DNA of 64,000 nucleotides, taken from contig NW_013652080.1 in assembly GCF_000499385.1 (NCBI RefSeq), forward strand, positions 16,496-80,495, given 5' to 3'. Shown here in pieces: positions 1 through 16,335 of the stretch. The notes below the pieces were generated by a model. That model saw only the letters and a list, made by a program, of their open reading frames with translations. It searched no databases and had not been told where the DNA came from. This DNA comes from Eimeria necatrix. Its lineage: Eukaryota; Apicomplexa; Conoidasida; Eucoccidiorida; Eimeriidae. The first letter of the stretch is position 1. Each line of letters begins with the position of its first letter. The position numbers and the translations under genes were made by a program.

Positions 1-893
1 GTCAATGGAAGGCCGTGACTTGTCGTTTGCCCCGTTATGTCCGTCTACACAGAAGTCATGAACAATAAAATGCTGTCATTCCATTTATTCTCGCTAGAAA
101 ACAAACTGGAAAGCGAAGATTGCGCGCATGCGAGGCATAGGGCAGAAACAGCTGCCTTCCTGTCTTGAACAACTTGGGCTTGCCGTGCCTTTGTTGCAGC
201 TCTCAGGAGGTCTTCGCAGCGTTGAATTTGAATACTACTCTGTAACAAGCATCATGGGCTCGCAACTTTATCTTATTTTTATGAGCTCTGCGTCTCTTTG
301 TGCCTACACACGGCCCCAGCAATGCATGCGTCTTCAAGTTCGACAGGAGGTGATCCATTTGAGCTTTTATCTCATGCGGTATTTATACAGCTCTCCCGTC
401 ATGGTCCCATTATTAAGCAGCATGAACAAAGTCATTTTTGTAGTATTTGCTTCTGAAGTACGTTCTGCGGCTTCCCCTTAGGGTAGCAGTTTCGTCTGTC
501 TTCTGCTGCCCGCCGTGCTTTCTGTTCCGATTTCCTCGATATCTTCTTCCTTGGGTTTCACCGTGCGGATTGAATTTTCTTCACGAATCTGTGTGAACTC
601 AATGTCAATAGTACCTGTGTGCCGTCCTGCATGAAGCCTTCTACTGGTGGCCTGAGTCCCAGACTCATTAGCAAATGAAAGCGCAGTTTTTATCATCATA
701 CGCCCTGTCCCGTGTAGCAGGATCTTTCGCGTGCAACGGCGGCGTAGTAACTGTGGCCGTGAAAGCGAGTAAAGGCATCTGAGGGGTCCCATTGGGAGGC
801 TTCATCGGGCTCTCCGCCGTCCTGCGTTTTCTTCGTCTTGTAGGGCTTTATAGGGCCCCCAAAAGGAAGAACACGTTTAATTCACTCGAGGAC
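1..893. other. 5' flanking region, no supported gene
   Basis: Upstream of the first recognisable gene. Short open frames exist on both strands (for example 128-481 on + and 478-792 on -) but none shows a recognisable domain or convincing composition. The + strand frame leading into exon 1 of the next gene stays open from 792, so part of 792-893 could be coding if the true start lies upstream of the ATG at 894. Otherwise I see nothing here. Confidence 0.5.
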
Positions 894-3800
894 ATGGACA
901 AGGACGGCTGCCGCAGCCAGCAAGGTCCGAGTGAGCCTGTCGGCTCAGGAAGGGTATCACAGGCATCCCTCTGCGACAGCAAGAAAGCTTTTGCGTGCGT
1001 TGTTTCGGGGGTTGACAGTGAGCATGATGAGACGAGCAGTGACTCCTCTTGGGCTCTGCGGGCCACGATATCGCAGTTACGTTCACGAGGTAGGGGTCCA
1101 TGGGGGGGCTGCAAGCTGCTCCTTGATAGGGGCTCCCAGCGTCTTTTGGGCAGCTCGAACATGAGCAGCATCCCGACGCGCAGTCGACTCTTATCTGGCA
1201 ATCGTTATTGGCGGATGCGATCCCAGTACATGAATTTAAGTGGTCCAGGTTTCTTCAAGACGTCGTACCGCTACAGAGGCCACGAGGGATGTGTGAACGC
1301 CATCAAGTAAGCGCATGCAGTAGTCGTCTGTACACAACGTGAATTCAAGTGGGTTTGGTGTTGTACAGGTATTCACTCAGCTTGTCTTGCTTTAATGCGC
1401 CTATTGCCTCCCTAAAGCTGCTTCGGTCATCATACTCGTCATTATTTGTATCTGTCTTTCAGCTTCATCTAAAGTTACTCTCTAGTAGTTTCCTTTCTCT
1501 TTTTTCGCGGCTCCTCCCGCCTTAGCACCATATGCGTGCTTCTGTGCTTGAAGCAAAGGTAGTCGTTCTGTTGAACGATTATCTATATTTCAGCATCACA
1601 AAGTGATGTACATTTGCATGCGCCCTTGGAGTGTGTGTGTATTGTAGATTCCACCCTACGCAGCCCTGGCTCTTCAGCGGGGGCGATGACCTCCGCCTCC
1701 TCATCTGGGAGCCTCGTGTTTGGCCGCGTACGCCCAAAGCGGTGCTGCCAACGGAGCACTCTGATAATATATTTTGCATTGATTTTGATAGTAAGTAATT
1801 GCCCTCTCTCCACGCTTGAATCTAAACATTGTATCCTTTTCAGTGACAGCGTATTTACATGGTGCACTTGCTTTCATTGTATATATAGAATATTTTTAAT
1901 CACATGTGCTTGTTAATTCGTACATGAATGCATGTAGGTTGTATGTTCGTATATTTTGCATGTGTTTATGCTTGTGCGAATATATGCAAGTACTTCTCTG
2001 TACGTTTGAATGGTGACCTATCTACGTGTTTCACATATTTGTATGATCATGCATTTTATTTGTAGTCATGCATGCTTGTCGATTGGTCTACCTCCTTGGC
2101 ATTAGTTCGCGTGCATAGAACAGGACGCATATGCACATATACGCGAAGATGCTCGTCTTGTATGTGTCGTGGCTAAGATGCCTTTCATCTCAGCAAATGG
2201 TAAAGCACTGACCTAGGCGGTTGCGCACAGTTTTGCCACCGTCATTTTGCGCCCTCATGCACGAATTCATCTATATACGTAGATGGAAAACGTCCACGTG
2301 TAGCACTAAGTATGTATGTATGTACTATTTATGTATGCATGAACGCAGCTTCATCTGTATGTATGTGTATAAATGTATAGCCACGTGAACTGTGTGTGCC
2401 CGAATGCGCGCGTTAGCCCACTTGCGTATCCGTGTCAACGCACAAGGCTGCGCAATTACCAGCGAAACTTTTGTGGATGAGCAAAGCATGCTCATATGTA
2501 GAAGAACATATACAAGTACCCGTTAGGGATTTGTACAGAGTAGAGTACTCCACACGTGTCGCTCAGGTGAAAAGGCAGCTGCTGGCTGCAGCTATATGTT
2601 GCGTGGGTGCTATGTAGAGAGAGTCAAGGCTTCAGCAGCCATTTGCTGCTTCTGTTGCACCGCTACTGTTACTGCCGTTGTTGCTGCAGCACTGGGCAGC
2701 CGCGCGTTGACAGCGGCGAACGACGGCTTGGTCACTCGCATATCCCTGAGTTCTGCTGCTGCAACAGCTGAGGCTTCTGAGAGTCGCGATTTCTATTCCA
2801 TTTACGGTCGGCTGCATGCACCCTCAGTGGAAGAGATGCGATCTCTATCACTTCCATTGACTCACCCCGAGGCGTCCACCAGGCTGTCTGTCACTGAGAC
2901 CGGAGATGCATCCGCCACTGCTACTGATGCCGGTGTAGCGCCGGCGACGACAGCAACAGCTGCAGCAGCAGCTGCTGCTGCGGCGGCGATTGTTCGGAAT
3001 AACCTGGATATTTTGGTTGCAGCGGACGAAGAACTGATCTTGTTTCCTCGCTCGCGGACGCGTGCCTGTTTTGAGGCCAAGTTTATTGACACCGCAGGGC
3101 AGATTGCCGCTGCTGCACTTGAGTCTGGCTTTGTTGCACTTGCAGATTTCAGGTGGGATGCTAACTGTTACTGCGCCTATGTTGTGCTTGTGCTGTTGCT
3201 GCTTCCTCTATGTTGTGCGTGTGTTGCTGCTGACCGCTCATTGCTTTCTTACTGCGTTTCCGTCTGCCAGTCTCGTTCAGTCCTTGGTTCCAAGTTTCTC
3301 TGCTCTTTGCTGTCGAACTGCGCGCATGCTTGGCGAGGCAAGCCGTGTTTTCTGCTGTATTTGTGTCATAGAGAGCGGCCTCTGGTGACACATCCAGTTA
3401 TGCGGAACACCGGCGACTTCACCAGTGTCGACCCCCACATTCCCCGCCCCTACCACTTGGCGTACGCAGGCAGCTGTGGGGCTGGGATTCTTGTGAGGCA
3501 GACAATCTCTGAACCCTAGTTGGCGTAGCTCTGAAACTGACTGCCTTGTTAGGCTGGATAGAGCTAAACGGTAGCGTATCACAGCCACGTTGTGCACCGA
3601 GAGCTGACTTGTGGGGTGCGGATCCATATAGTTCCACTCAAGCTCTGAGTTCTAAACTATTCAACCCGATACGTCGGGCAATGAGGTGCAGATCGTCGTG
3701 CAGTTCCTTTACATATCCAGGCGCCACTATAGCCCTTTATTTGCGACACCGTTTGTTGTGTTTTTTCTCTTTTCCTCTGGTCCAGTAACTATGGACTACG

Positions 3801-4041
3801 TCCTGAAGAATAAGTAATCGAGTAATTGTATCAGTTGGTGAAGACATTAGCTCATTGTGAAGTTGCGTTTACTGCGGATGTTCTAGGACTTACGAACCGC
3901 CAGGCCATTCTTGAGGTTGAGGGTCCCTGCAGTAATTGGGGATGCCGAAGGGGAAGATACGAAACTAAGTACTTGGCGCCGAAGCCGCATCATTAACAGC
4001 AGCCGCAGCAGGAGTCGCAGCAGCTGCAGCAGGAGTCGCTG

Positions 4042-4072
<31 letters not shown>

Positions 4073-7000
4073 GGCAGCAGCAGCAGCAGCAGCGGCAGCA
4101 GCAGCAGCAGCAGCGGCAGCAGTGGCGGCAGCAGCGGAACCTTTAGTGCCTCAAGGCACGCCGTGGCCAGTAGCAGCGGTAGCGACACGCGTAGCCGCAG
4201 CAGCAGCAGAGGCCACGGGAGCAGCAGTCGCAGGAGCCGCTGGAGCTCATCTGGCTCCCGGCTATACGAAGAAGTACATGAAATGATGCGTATCCAGAAC
4301 CGATGGTGCGGATGGAGATGGCATCGCGGGAGAAGGGGACGAGAAGGCTTGCGCACGTCTTCTGTGGGAGACACTGCTGGTGGTGGCGCAGCCGCTGTTG
4401 TTCAGTGCCCTTCGCCGGTCGTTAGATCTGCAAGGCGCAGGCTGAACAGCCGTGGCGACAGAGACAGCAGACAGAACACCCGCAGCAGCAGCAGCAGACA
4501 AAGCAGCCGCAGTCGCAGTAGCAGCAGCAGACAAAACAGTCGCAGCGGAAGCACACAAGGCAGCAGCAGCAACGGTCAAGGCAGCCGCAACAGCAGCAGG
4601 CAGAGCAGCTGCAGCAGCAGACAGAGCAGCCGCACCAGCAGTGGAGACAGCAGCACTCAGCGGCCGGCGGACACACAGCGAGTGAGGCTAGGGAGGGGAG
4701 GACGCCGCAGCCTAAGGCTGCTGAGGGGAGGAAGGAACCGCAATTTGAACACCAAACCTTTTTCGGACACATCAGAAGCAACAGCAACAGCGGCCGCTAG
4801 TAGCGTCCGTAGCAGAAGCGTCAGCTTCAGCAATAGAAAAGGCAGCAGCAGCCGCAGCCGCAGCAACAGCAGGTCACCAGACGGCGACTCCGCAGAAACA
4901 AAAGAGGAAATGTCTTCTACAAGCGGCAAAAGGCGTTGCATTCGGAGCAGCAGCAAGTGCAGCAATAGCGGTAGCGGAAACAATAGTAGCAGTAGCATTC
5001 GTGCCAGAAGTTCTCCGCAGAGAGAGCATAAATTTCGGTCGCAGCACGCAGTAGCATCAGTGGCTGCTGGCGCCTCACCGGTGTCTTCCGAGACGCAACA
5101 GGAGCAGTCGCAAACCCGTCGAGAAACAAGTATCAGAGGAACTCCACAGAGGCATTCACTGAACGTTGATGATTCCCAAGAGGAGCAGCAGCAGAACCAG
5201 TTGCCGCAGCAGGAAGCAACATCAAGTTCTAGATCACGAAGGCTTCGACGGCGAGCGGTAGCAAGAGATACTGCAGTTGCCTTGCGTCTTGTAGGAGCGA
5301 GCCTTCGACCTGGGTCAGGCATTTCCCCTGCGTACGCTCTTGCTGCTCTGGCTGCTGCAGGTGAGTCAGCAGCATCAATGTTGAGCGGAGGCTCCCCTCC
5401 TGGGTCATCTCGTCACAGTTCTGCAGTAGAGAGTTCTCTCGGGGCTTCTCAAGAAGAAGGGGCCCAAGCATCTGAGGTGCTACCTACTGCTGGCGTATAT
5501 ACCAGAGCTAGCAGCAGCAGAGGCAGCCGTGGCTGCGGGAGGACGCCTTCTGGTGCTGCTGGCGGCAGGCCACGTACCTCGTATGGCCAGGCGCTGATGG
5601 ACGCTTTTAATCTCGAATTCGATGAAGCCGGGCAGCTGAGGCGAAGAGGTGGGCCGCTGCAGGCTTGGGGTGGCCCAACCTTCGTAAGTGGACAGAGAGA
5701 GGGTGACCGCCGCACAGACGAGGCGTCCTCCCCTTCTGACGCTCCTGCTGTTAGCGCAGGGGAGACAGCTGCTGCAAGAACCAACACCGCGGCTAATGAG
5801 GTTGTTGCACCTCGTGAAGAAGGTAGTGGCTTGAGCAACTCTGCTGAGGGGATCTCTCGCCATAACAGCCCTTGCCCTGACGAAGGACGATGCCCGAGGA
5901 GGCGTTCCCGTGGGAGACTTTCCCGTGGACGATCTCACGATGAGCAGTCGCAGGGAGATCGTTCCCAAGACGGTCAATCAGCAGCGGGTCGGTCGTCGGG
6001 GAGCCGGTCACGAGCTCGTTCCACAGATAGGGAGTCCCGGGACCGATCGTCGGATGGCCGATCTAGACAACGATCCTTGGGAAGGCAGTCTCGGGGTCAA
6101 TCTTCCGAACGACCTCGAATTCGACCAGCGGATCGTGCCATGAGTGGTGCCTCAGCTGAGATCCGTGCAGCTTTGCGTGAGGCGGAGGCTGTTGCTGCGC
6201 AGCTACCGGCCATTCGTTTCCCCACCTATAGGACAGTGTCTCGGGAGTCACTGGGGGGCCGAAAAGTATATGAGGGCAAGCGTTTAAGCGATGTGCCTTT
6301 TGTCGAAATGATTGACAAAATCGTTTTTTCTTGGGACGGAAAACTGCTACTCGCCATTCGCAGGAGGAAAGAGCCGCTGTTGTACAGTACAGACTGGGAG
6401 GTTAGCAGAACCTCAAGCGCACGTAGACCCAAAGGGAAAGTTCCCTATGTTGTGTACTGGCTAGACAGAGACTTAGTTCTGGACTGATATTATCAGGCTC
6501 TCATTCTGTACGCTCTTGGATTTGTATATGTGTCTATCACACCCGTGCAATGCTGTGTTTACGTCGCCTCCGTACCCTGCACAGTGCTCATGTGCTTTAG
6601 CACATTTGCATATGGCAATGTGGATGCTGTGTGAATGATGCCGAAGCTCCGTTGCTGATTTATCCAAGCTTAAATATCGGTCCTTTGTATGTTCATGTAT
6701 GCTTGTCTTCTCATCTTCGACGAGTCGTTCTGTCGTGGCGTTGAGTTCGACTCTTCTGTTTTCGTGTTGTGCTTTGTCAGTTGCCGCTGTTCGAGCTGCA
6801 GAGTGAAGGCTACACAAACGTGACCACCATGAAGGGAGGATGTTTCTTGACTGATATGAAGCACGTGGCTTGCGGCTCTGAGGACCTGCAGGTGAGATGG
6901 ACGGAACCGATTATGATGGGGCTGATGATACTTTGCATGCGCTTAGCTGTAGTGTACTGTCCATGCGTGCGTGTATATAAGCACCGATGTGCTGCGTATG

Positions 7001-9352
7001 CACCCACACTGTTGCCGTCTGCGGTGAGTTACACTTGGCGACAAGGCGTTGCTTTCGTGCTTTGCTTTCTTTGCTGTACTTGATCCTGTGGTATTTTCGC
7101 CTATTTGTGTGCGTGGCTCATCGTTTGGCTGTTCGTCTTTTTTGAATATTTTCGTACACCTACGTACTGACGTATTTTTGCTTGTAGTAGACGACGCATT
7201 TTTACTCTCTTCCGAAGTGTACGTTTATGCTCTCGTTTTGTTCTTTTCCTGTTGCATTACTCATTAACTCGTCGGTTCACTTAGTTGTCTTTTGTCTCCC
7301 TCCGTTTCAGGTTCACATTTGGTGTTTGCCAACGCCTCTGCCAGTGAAGCCTACGGCAACGAAGCCTCTTAGGCGGCTTACGTGTCTGAGGGGTCATCTA
7401 TGTGTAGTCAATTGTTGTGCAAGGTGACATATATGTATACAGCACATACAAAATGCAGAATAATTTTTCTTAAAGCAAACGATTACCTGAAGAGGCACTC
7501 TCTGCGCATTCCGAGAGGGGAAGGTGCACAAGCTGGTCGTGATCCTATGCATGCTAGTACTTACTAATCTGTGTATGCGTACGTATATTTTTACGTTCAG
7601 ATATTCTTGTCCTTATCCATTTTGTATATGTGTGTGGACATTTTTGTGGATGTGTGCGCCTGCGCGTGTCCGTATGCGCTGATGTATATCTGCATTGCAA
7701 ATTGTGCGTGTATTTGTATGAATGTATTTGCGTGGGTGTAATCATCTGCGAACTCATGCATCCCCTGCTGCTGTTGCTGATGCTTCGCAGCCCTGCGCCA
7801 CAGAGTCCTCTAGGTCTGTGGGGCCCTCCAATGCTGGCCACCAGCGGGGTCGAGAAGATGGTGAGAGTTTGGACATGTGAATACAGCAGAGACGAGGACG
7901 ACTGCGATAGATACCCTTTTGATGGACGGTAAGATGCAAATGTGAATATAACTGTTGATCTGACATCAGCGTGAACATGAGCGAACGTTGAAGTGAGAAA
8001 GCTAAGGACAGATGAAAACTAGGACAGTTTTATGCAGATGTTGCTACGAACAGATGATAAGTATGGAGAGCTAGACAGACAGGTGCATATTGGCGGTTTA
8101 AGCTCTAAGCTGTAAAAACAACGAGAGAGACATTAGTTTTCTACCATTTGGTGCAAAGGGAGAGGCAGGTTTTAGCCTAGTCTTATACGTAGCAGCATTT
8201 ATACAAACCAGCATGAGGGCGGAGGCAACCGTAGCGTATGGCTCGAAATTTATACTGAAGAATAGATACAAAAAGAGCAGTGAGCCACAGGAGCTACGCA
8301 GGGAAAGAAAATGTAGGGATGAACTGGTAGTAAGAGACAGAACAGTGGGAGACGACGGCCAGCGTGCTTCATCCATCCCTTTTCAATGTTTCTTCCTCCT
8401 GTTGCTTTCTGATGGGTTGGTTGATTGGTTGGTTAGCTTGCTGGTTGCTGGTTATGCATGCCTGAGAGTTACGAGGTTACCTTCACAGGCGTTTTTCGTT
8501 CTTGTTTGTTCGCTTTTCACCTCATTCGTTCCCTGCTTTTTTTCCGCTGCGTAGTGCTTTCGTTTGTTACGTCTGCAGTCTGCCCACTGCGCCGTTTCAT
8601 TCGCATGTATTTTAGACTCTCATTTGTTTGTCTCTGTTTCCCCGTGCTTGCGCTTGTTAGCTTCATCACACAAGAAACGACGGAAGATTTTGTGACAATC
8701 GCGAGATTCAACAGAGCCACTCCCGCTTCAGAAAGGTGCTGTTGCTGCTGCTGCTCATGCTGCTTCCTTGTTGCGTCGCTGCTGCTACTTCGCTTTGCGT
8801 TGCTTTTGGTGCTGCGTTGACATTGCAGTTCGTCCCATATGCACTTATTGCTGTTTGTCGTGCAGTTGTTCCTTCTACATGTAATGTTAGCATGCCGGTT
8901 AGCTTCGGATTTTTGCTGTCATGATTCCGCTTCTAGTGCGTTTGTGTCTCTAAGTTTCTGCGTCTTGCAGTGTTCTGTTCCCGTCTGTGGCTCTTTGCGC
9001 ATCCCATTTGCCTGGATCTACCCTGTTTTGAACACTGGTGTTTTGTTTCTGCTCATTCGAGCCTCTTTCCGTTTATGTCCATGTCCACTCCATCCTCCAG
9101 CTGCCTTTGTCCACTAATGTATAATTTACTCCGTGGCTTCAAGTTGGCCATTGGGCAATGCTCACCAATTCATTTACTATTTTGCATGTTTGCGATTTGT
9201 GTGCTATCGTCCACTGTATGCTGTTTTGCGTGTATCGTTTACTTGATGCCGTTGTTCATCTGTATTGATTTGTTTGCCACAGGCCTGTGTTCAGCGTCCA
9301 ACCCATCTTCGGCGTTCTGTCAAATTATGCGGAGGAGGATGCCAGCAACTGA
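894..9352 (+). CDS. DCAF5/6-like WD40-repeat protein (putative CUL4-DDB1 substrate receptor)
   Basis: Nine exons fit GT-AG rules and keep frame: 894-1306, 1648-1790, 2690-3152, 3426-3492, 3887-6400, 6781-6891, 7311-7423, 7791-7928 and 9283-9352. They sum to 4032 nt (1343 aa). WD40 blades are readable across the junctions: RGHEGCVNAIKFHP then FSGGDDLRLLIWEP (exons 1-2), LTAANDGLVTRISL (exon 3), AYAGSCGAGILDLRT (exons 4-5), LLAIRRRKEPLLY (end of exon 5), GYTNVTTMKGGCF with CGSEDLQVHIWCLP (exons 6-7), and MLATSGVEKMVRVW (exon 8). The ordering, with a 'GY-N--T-K---F' segment before a GSEDL blade and a final ATSGVEK blade, is that of DCAF5/DCAF6-type receptors of CUL4-DDB1 ubiquitin ligases; this assignment is by family memory. 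Exon 5 inserts about 700 Ser/Arg-rich residues between two blades. The start is the first in-frame ATG of exon 1; 1161 is an alternative. The last intron (about 1.35 kb) could be skipped, giving a stop at 7930. Confidence 0.75.
3990..4140 (+). repeat. CAG/AGC trinucleotide tract inside DCAF-like exon 5
   Basis: Runs of (AGC)n interrupted by AGG, CGC and GGC. In the frame used by exon 5 they encode poly-Ser with Arg and Gly. The same bases on the other strand give a Leu-rich open frame, which is a shadow. Further similar tracts occur to about 4640. Confidence 0.85.
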
Positions 9353-10329
9353 CACTCTAAAGTTTATTTTTAGTTTCGTTGCTGTTTAAAAAACCCTGAG
9401 TAAATAAGCAAAGCTCCTTGCATCGCGCATTGGGTTGGCCGGGGGTTCAACGATCTGTTTGTGCATCGTTGTCTTTTTATCATCCTACCCTACGTTTTTT
9501 TAGGTGCGTCAGTGTCTGTCTTTCTGTGTCAGTCCTTTTCTGTTTCCCCCTCTGCCTATGTATCTCCCTCTGTGTGTTTGATTTTCCGTCTTCGTTTCCT
9601 GCCACTTTTAGTGGGCAGAGACATGACGCAGACTCAAACGAACCCACTCAAACACAGAGAGGTGCAAATAAGCGCGACCAAATGGAAAACATACTCGAAT
9701 AAATAGTATGGAAGGCAATTTGCAATCCGAGGAGCTGCCTTCATGGGGAAGAGAACGTGGCACGGGGCAAGTAAACAAGAAGAGAAAGAGAGGCGAGAAA
9801 GAGAGGCGAAGACAGAAATAGAGGCACAAGCAGAGGCAGGAACTGTGGAGATAACTAAATGCAGACACAGAGGCAGGGACAGGTTCCGGCACGGATAGAA
9901 CAGAATAGTGGAAATTGGATGCTCGGACAGACGGATAGGACAGATGCAGGAGAGGCACAAGCAACTGATAAATATATAGTTGCCGAGCTCCTTTAGTGAG
10001 GGGCTGGGAACACACACGGTATTGCATATAGGACAGAAAAGTACGCGATCAGTAGGCCACCAACTGAAAGAGCAGCATGGCCGAAGTGCCCATGCACAGA
10101 AAGCACATGCTGGTTTCAAAAGCGGTCTGTAGTACTTGTAGGACATTTGTGGATCGAAACTGCTTGAATAACAAGTAGCATTGGCAGGTGCTAATGGCGT
10201 GACATAGGCAATTCGCAGTCATTACACTAAGGGGCAAATACTCGATAGGGGACTTTGCGGTACGTAGGTACATAAAATCAAACGAAGAGGCTAGCAGTTG
10301 AAGATGATGAAGTACATGCAAAACGAAAA
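9353..10329. other. Intergenic region between convergent genes
   Basis: About 1 kb between the stop of the DCAF-like gene (+) and the stop of the GluRS gene (-). It is T-rich on the left and purine-rich with short GAGAAAGAGAGG-type repeats around 9780-9870. The open frames on the minus strand (9608-10146) consist of low-complexity Leu/Ser/Phe/Cys text from the pyrimidine complement and look fortuitous. It probably holds both 3' UTRs. Confidence 0.5.
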
Positions 10330-15265
<4,936 letters not shown>

Positions 15266-16108
15266 TTATATTCGTATAGAAATAGGTGGTCTTCGCCTTT
15301 TCAAACCGAGAGCTGCGCCTGCAGAGATTACAACCATACAACTTCCCAGCAAGCCGTCAAGTGGCCGCTCCTCTGCTTCTGCCGTCGCATACCGAGACCT
15401 ACACTCTATGTCGTGTGGCTGTATTCGTGGACCCAAGATCCTGTAGGCTGTCTCTTTAAGCCTTGACCCCACTCCCTGATTCGTCTTGTCTTGCGCCCGC
15501 TTTACCTTAATGGTCCCAAAGGGTACTTCATAAAGTGCCCCCTGACAAGAACTAACCAGCTGACTGGATGAAACTGTTTCCTTCAATTTAGCTGAACCAA
15601 GGATCTCTATAGTTAGCGCAGCTCTCGAAGTGTTTATTTGCTGGCTAGCGAAGACGCCACTCAATACTGGTTCCAAGAGCACCATGGCTTGCTGTATAGC
15701 CAAACTATGCGCATCACCAGGTCTCGGTAACCAGGTGATAGCTGACAGCAAGTCTTCGGCTCCCACTTCTCCATTGCTACTGGAATTCCTGATGTATCCA
15801 CATTACTTGCGTCATGAATCAATAGTTGTGGTTCTTTCCTTTGCGTTTGTTTTTCTTTGTCTTTCCTTAAAGCACGGCTAATCACTGCATGCAAAGCTAT
15901 CTGTTGAGCTGTTTTCGCCGTTACGCATTGCGGCGGTGAGGAAGGAGAGGGTCCCCAAGTTACAAGCAAAAGTGCTGTGGAGGTTCGCGTGTTGCTGCTG
16001 CACCTGACGCAGCAGCAGCAGAAAAAGCGTGCGCAAATCGAAGTTTAGACCTGGCATACACGCAAACACAGGCAAAAAAATTAATACATATGATAGATAT
16101 GTGGTCAT
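15266..16108 (-). CDS. Unidentified gene with signal-like N-terminus (model uncertain)
   Basis: Not recognised. An ATG at 16108 opens a hydrophobic stretch (YVLIFLPVFACMPGLNF) that could be a signal peptide or membrane anchor. Downstream on the same strand two overlapping open frames look coding: 15969-15661 (contains AQQIALHAVISRALRKD and IHDASNVDTSGIPVAME) and 15766-15266 (contains DLLSAITWLPRPGDAH, ILGSAKLKETVSSSQLVSS and a basic C-terminus KRRRPP). They must be joined by one or two introns or separated by a frameshift. Candidate donors include CAG|GTGCAG near 16005. I could not settle the junctions. Composition resembles neighbouring globular exons rather than repeat text. Confidence 0.35.
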
Positions 16109-16120
16109 GTATGGTTCACG

Positions 16121-16188
16121 TGTAGAAGTTTTGGGGCAGAGCCCGCTGTGGCAATGTAGAAGTTTTGGGGCAGAGCCCGCTGTGGCAA
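16121..16188. repeat. Perfect 34-bp tandem duplication
   Basis: Two identical copies at 16121-16154 and 16155-16188, each starting TGTAGAAGTTTTGGGG. It lies just upstream of the unidentified minus-strand gene and downstream of the PWP2 3' end. Confidence 0.9.
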
Positions 16189-16335
16189 CAGGACATTATC
16201 GCAGGCTTTGGCTGGGAAAAGTAGCTATCATTCAGTATTTTGGAATTACTAGACAGGCGCGAGAATGCATTAGCCCTTCTTGCACTTTGGCTTTGTCCAT
16301 GGCCGTCGCCTTCTACACTCGCTTTCCCCCACTGC

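Noticed and set aside
3546..3788. Possible extra DCAF-like exon at 3585-3720
   Set aside because: Exon 4 (ending 3492) joins directly to exon 5 (3887) in phase and yields GILDLRT, a good WD40 continuation; an exon between would break it.
3883..4374. Minus-strand Leu-rich frame over the CAG tract
   Set aside because: It is only the CTG complement of the repeat; the + exon is in phase with WD40 blades on both sides.
8098..9117. Open frames within the last intron of the DCAF-like gene
   Set aside because: T-rich, Cys/Phe/Leu/Ser low-complexity reading typical of pyrimidine-rich intron DNA, with no motif.
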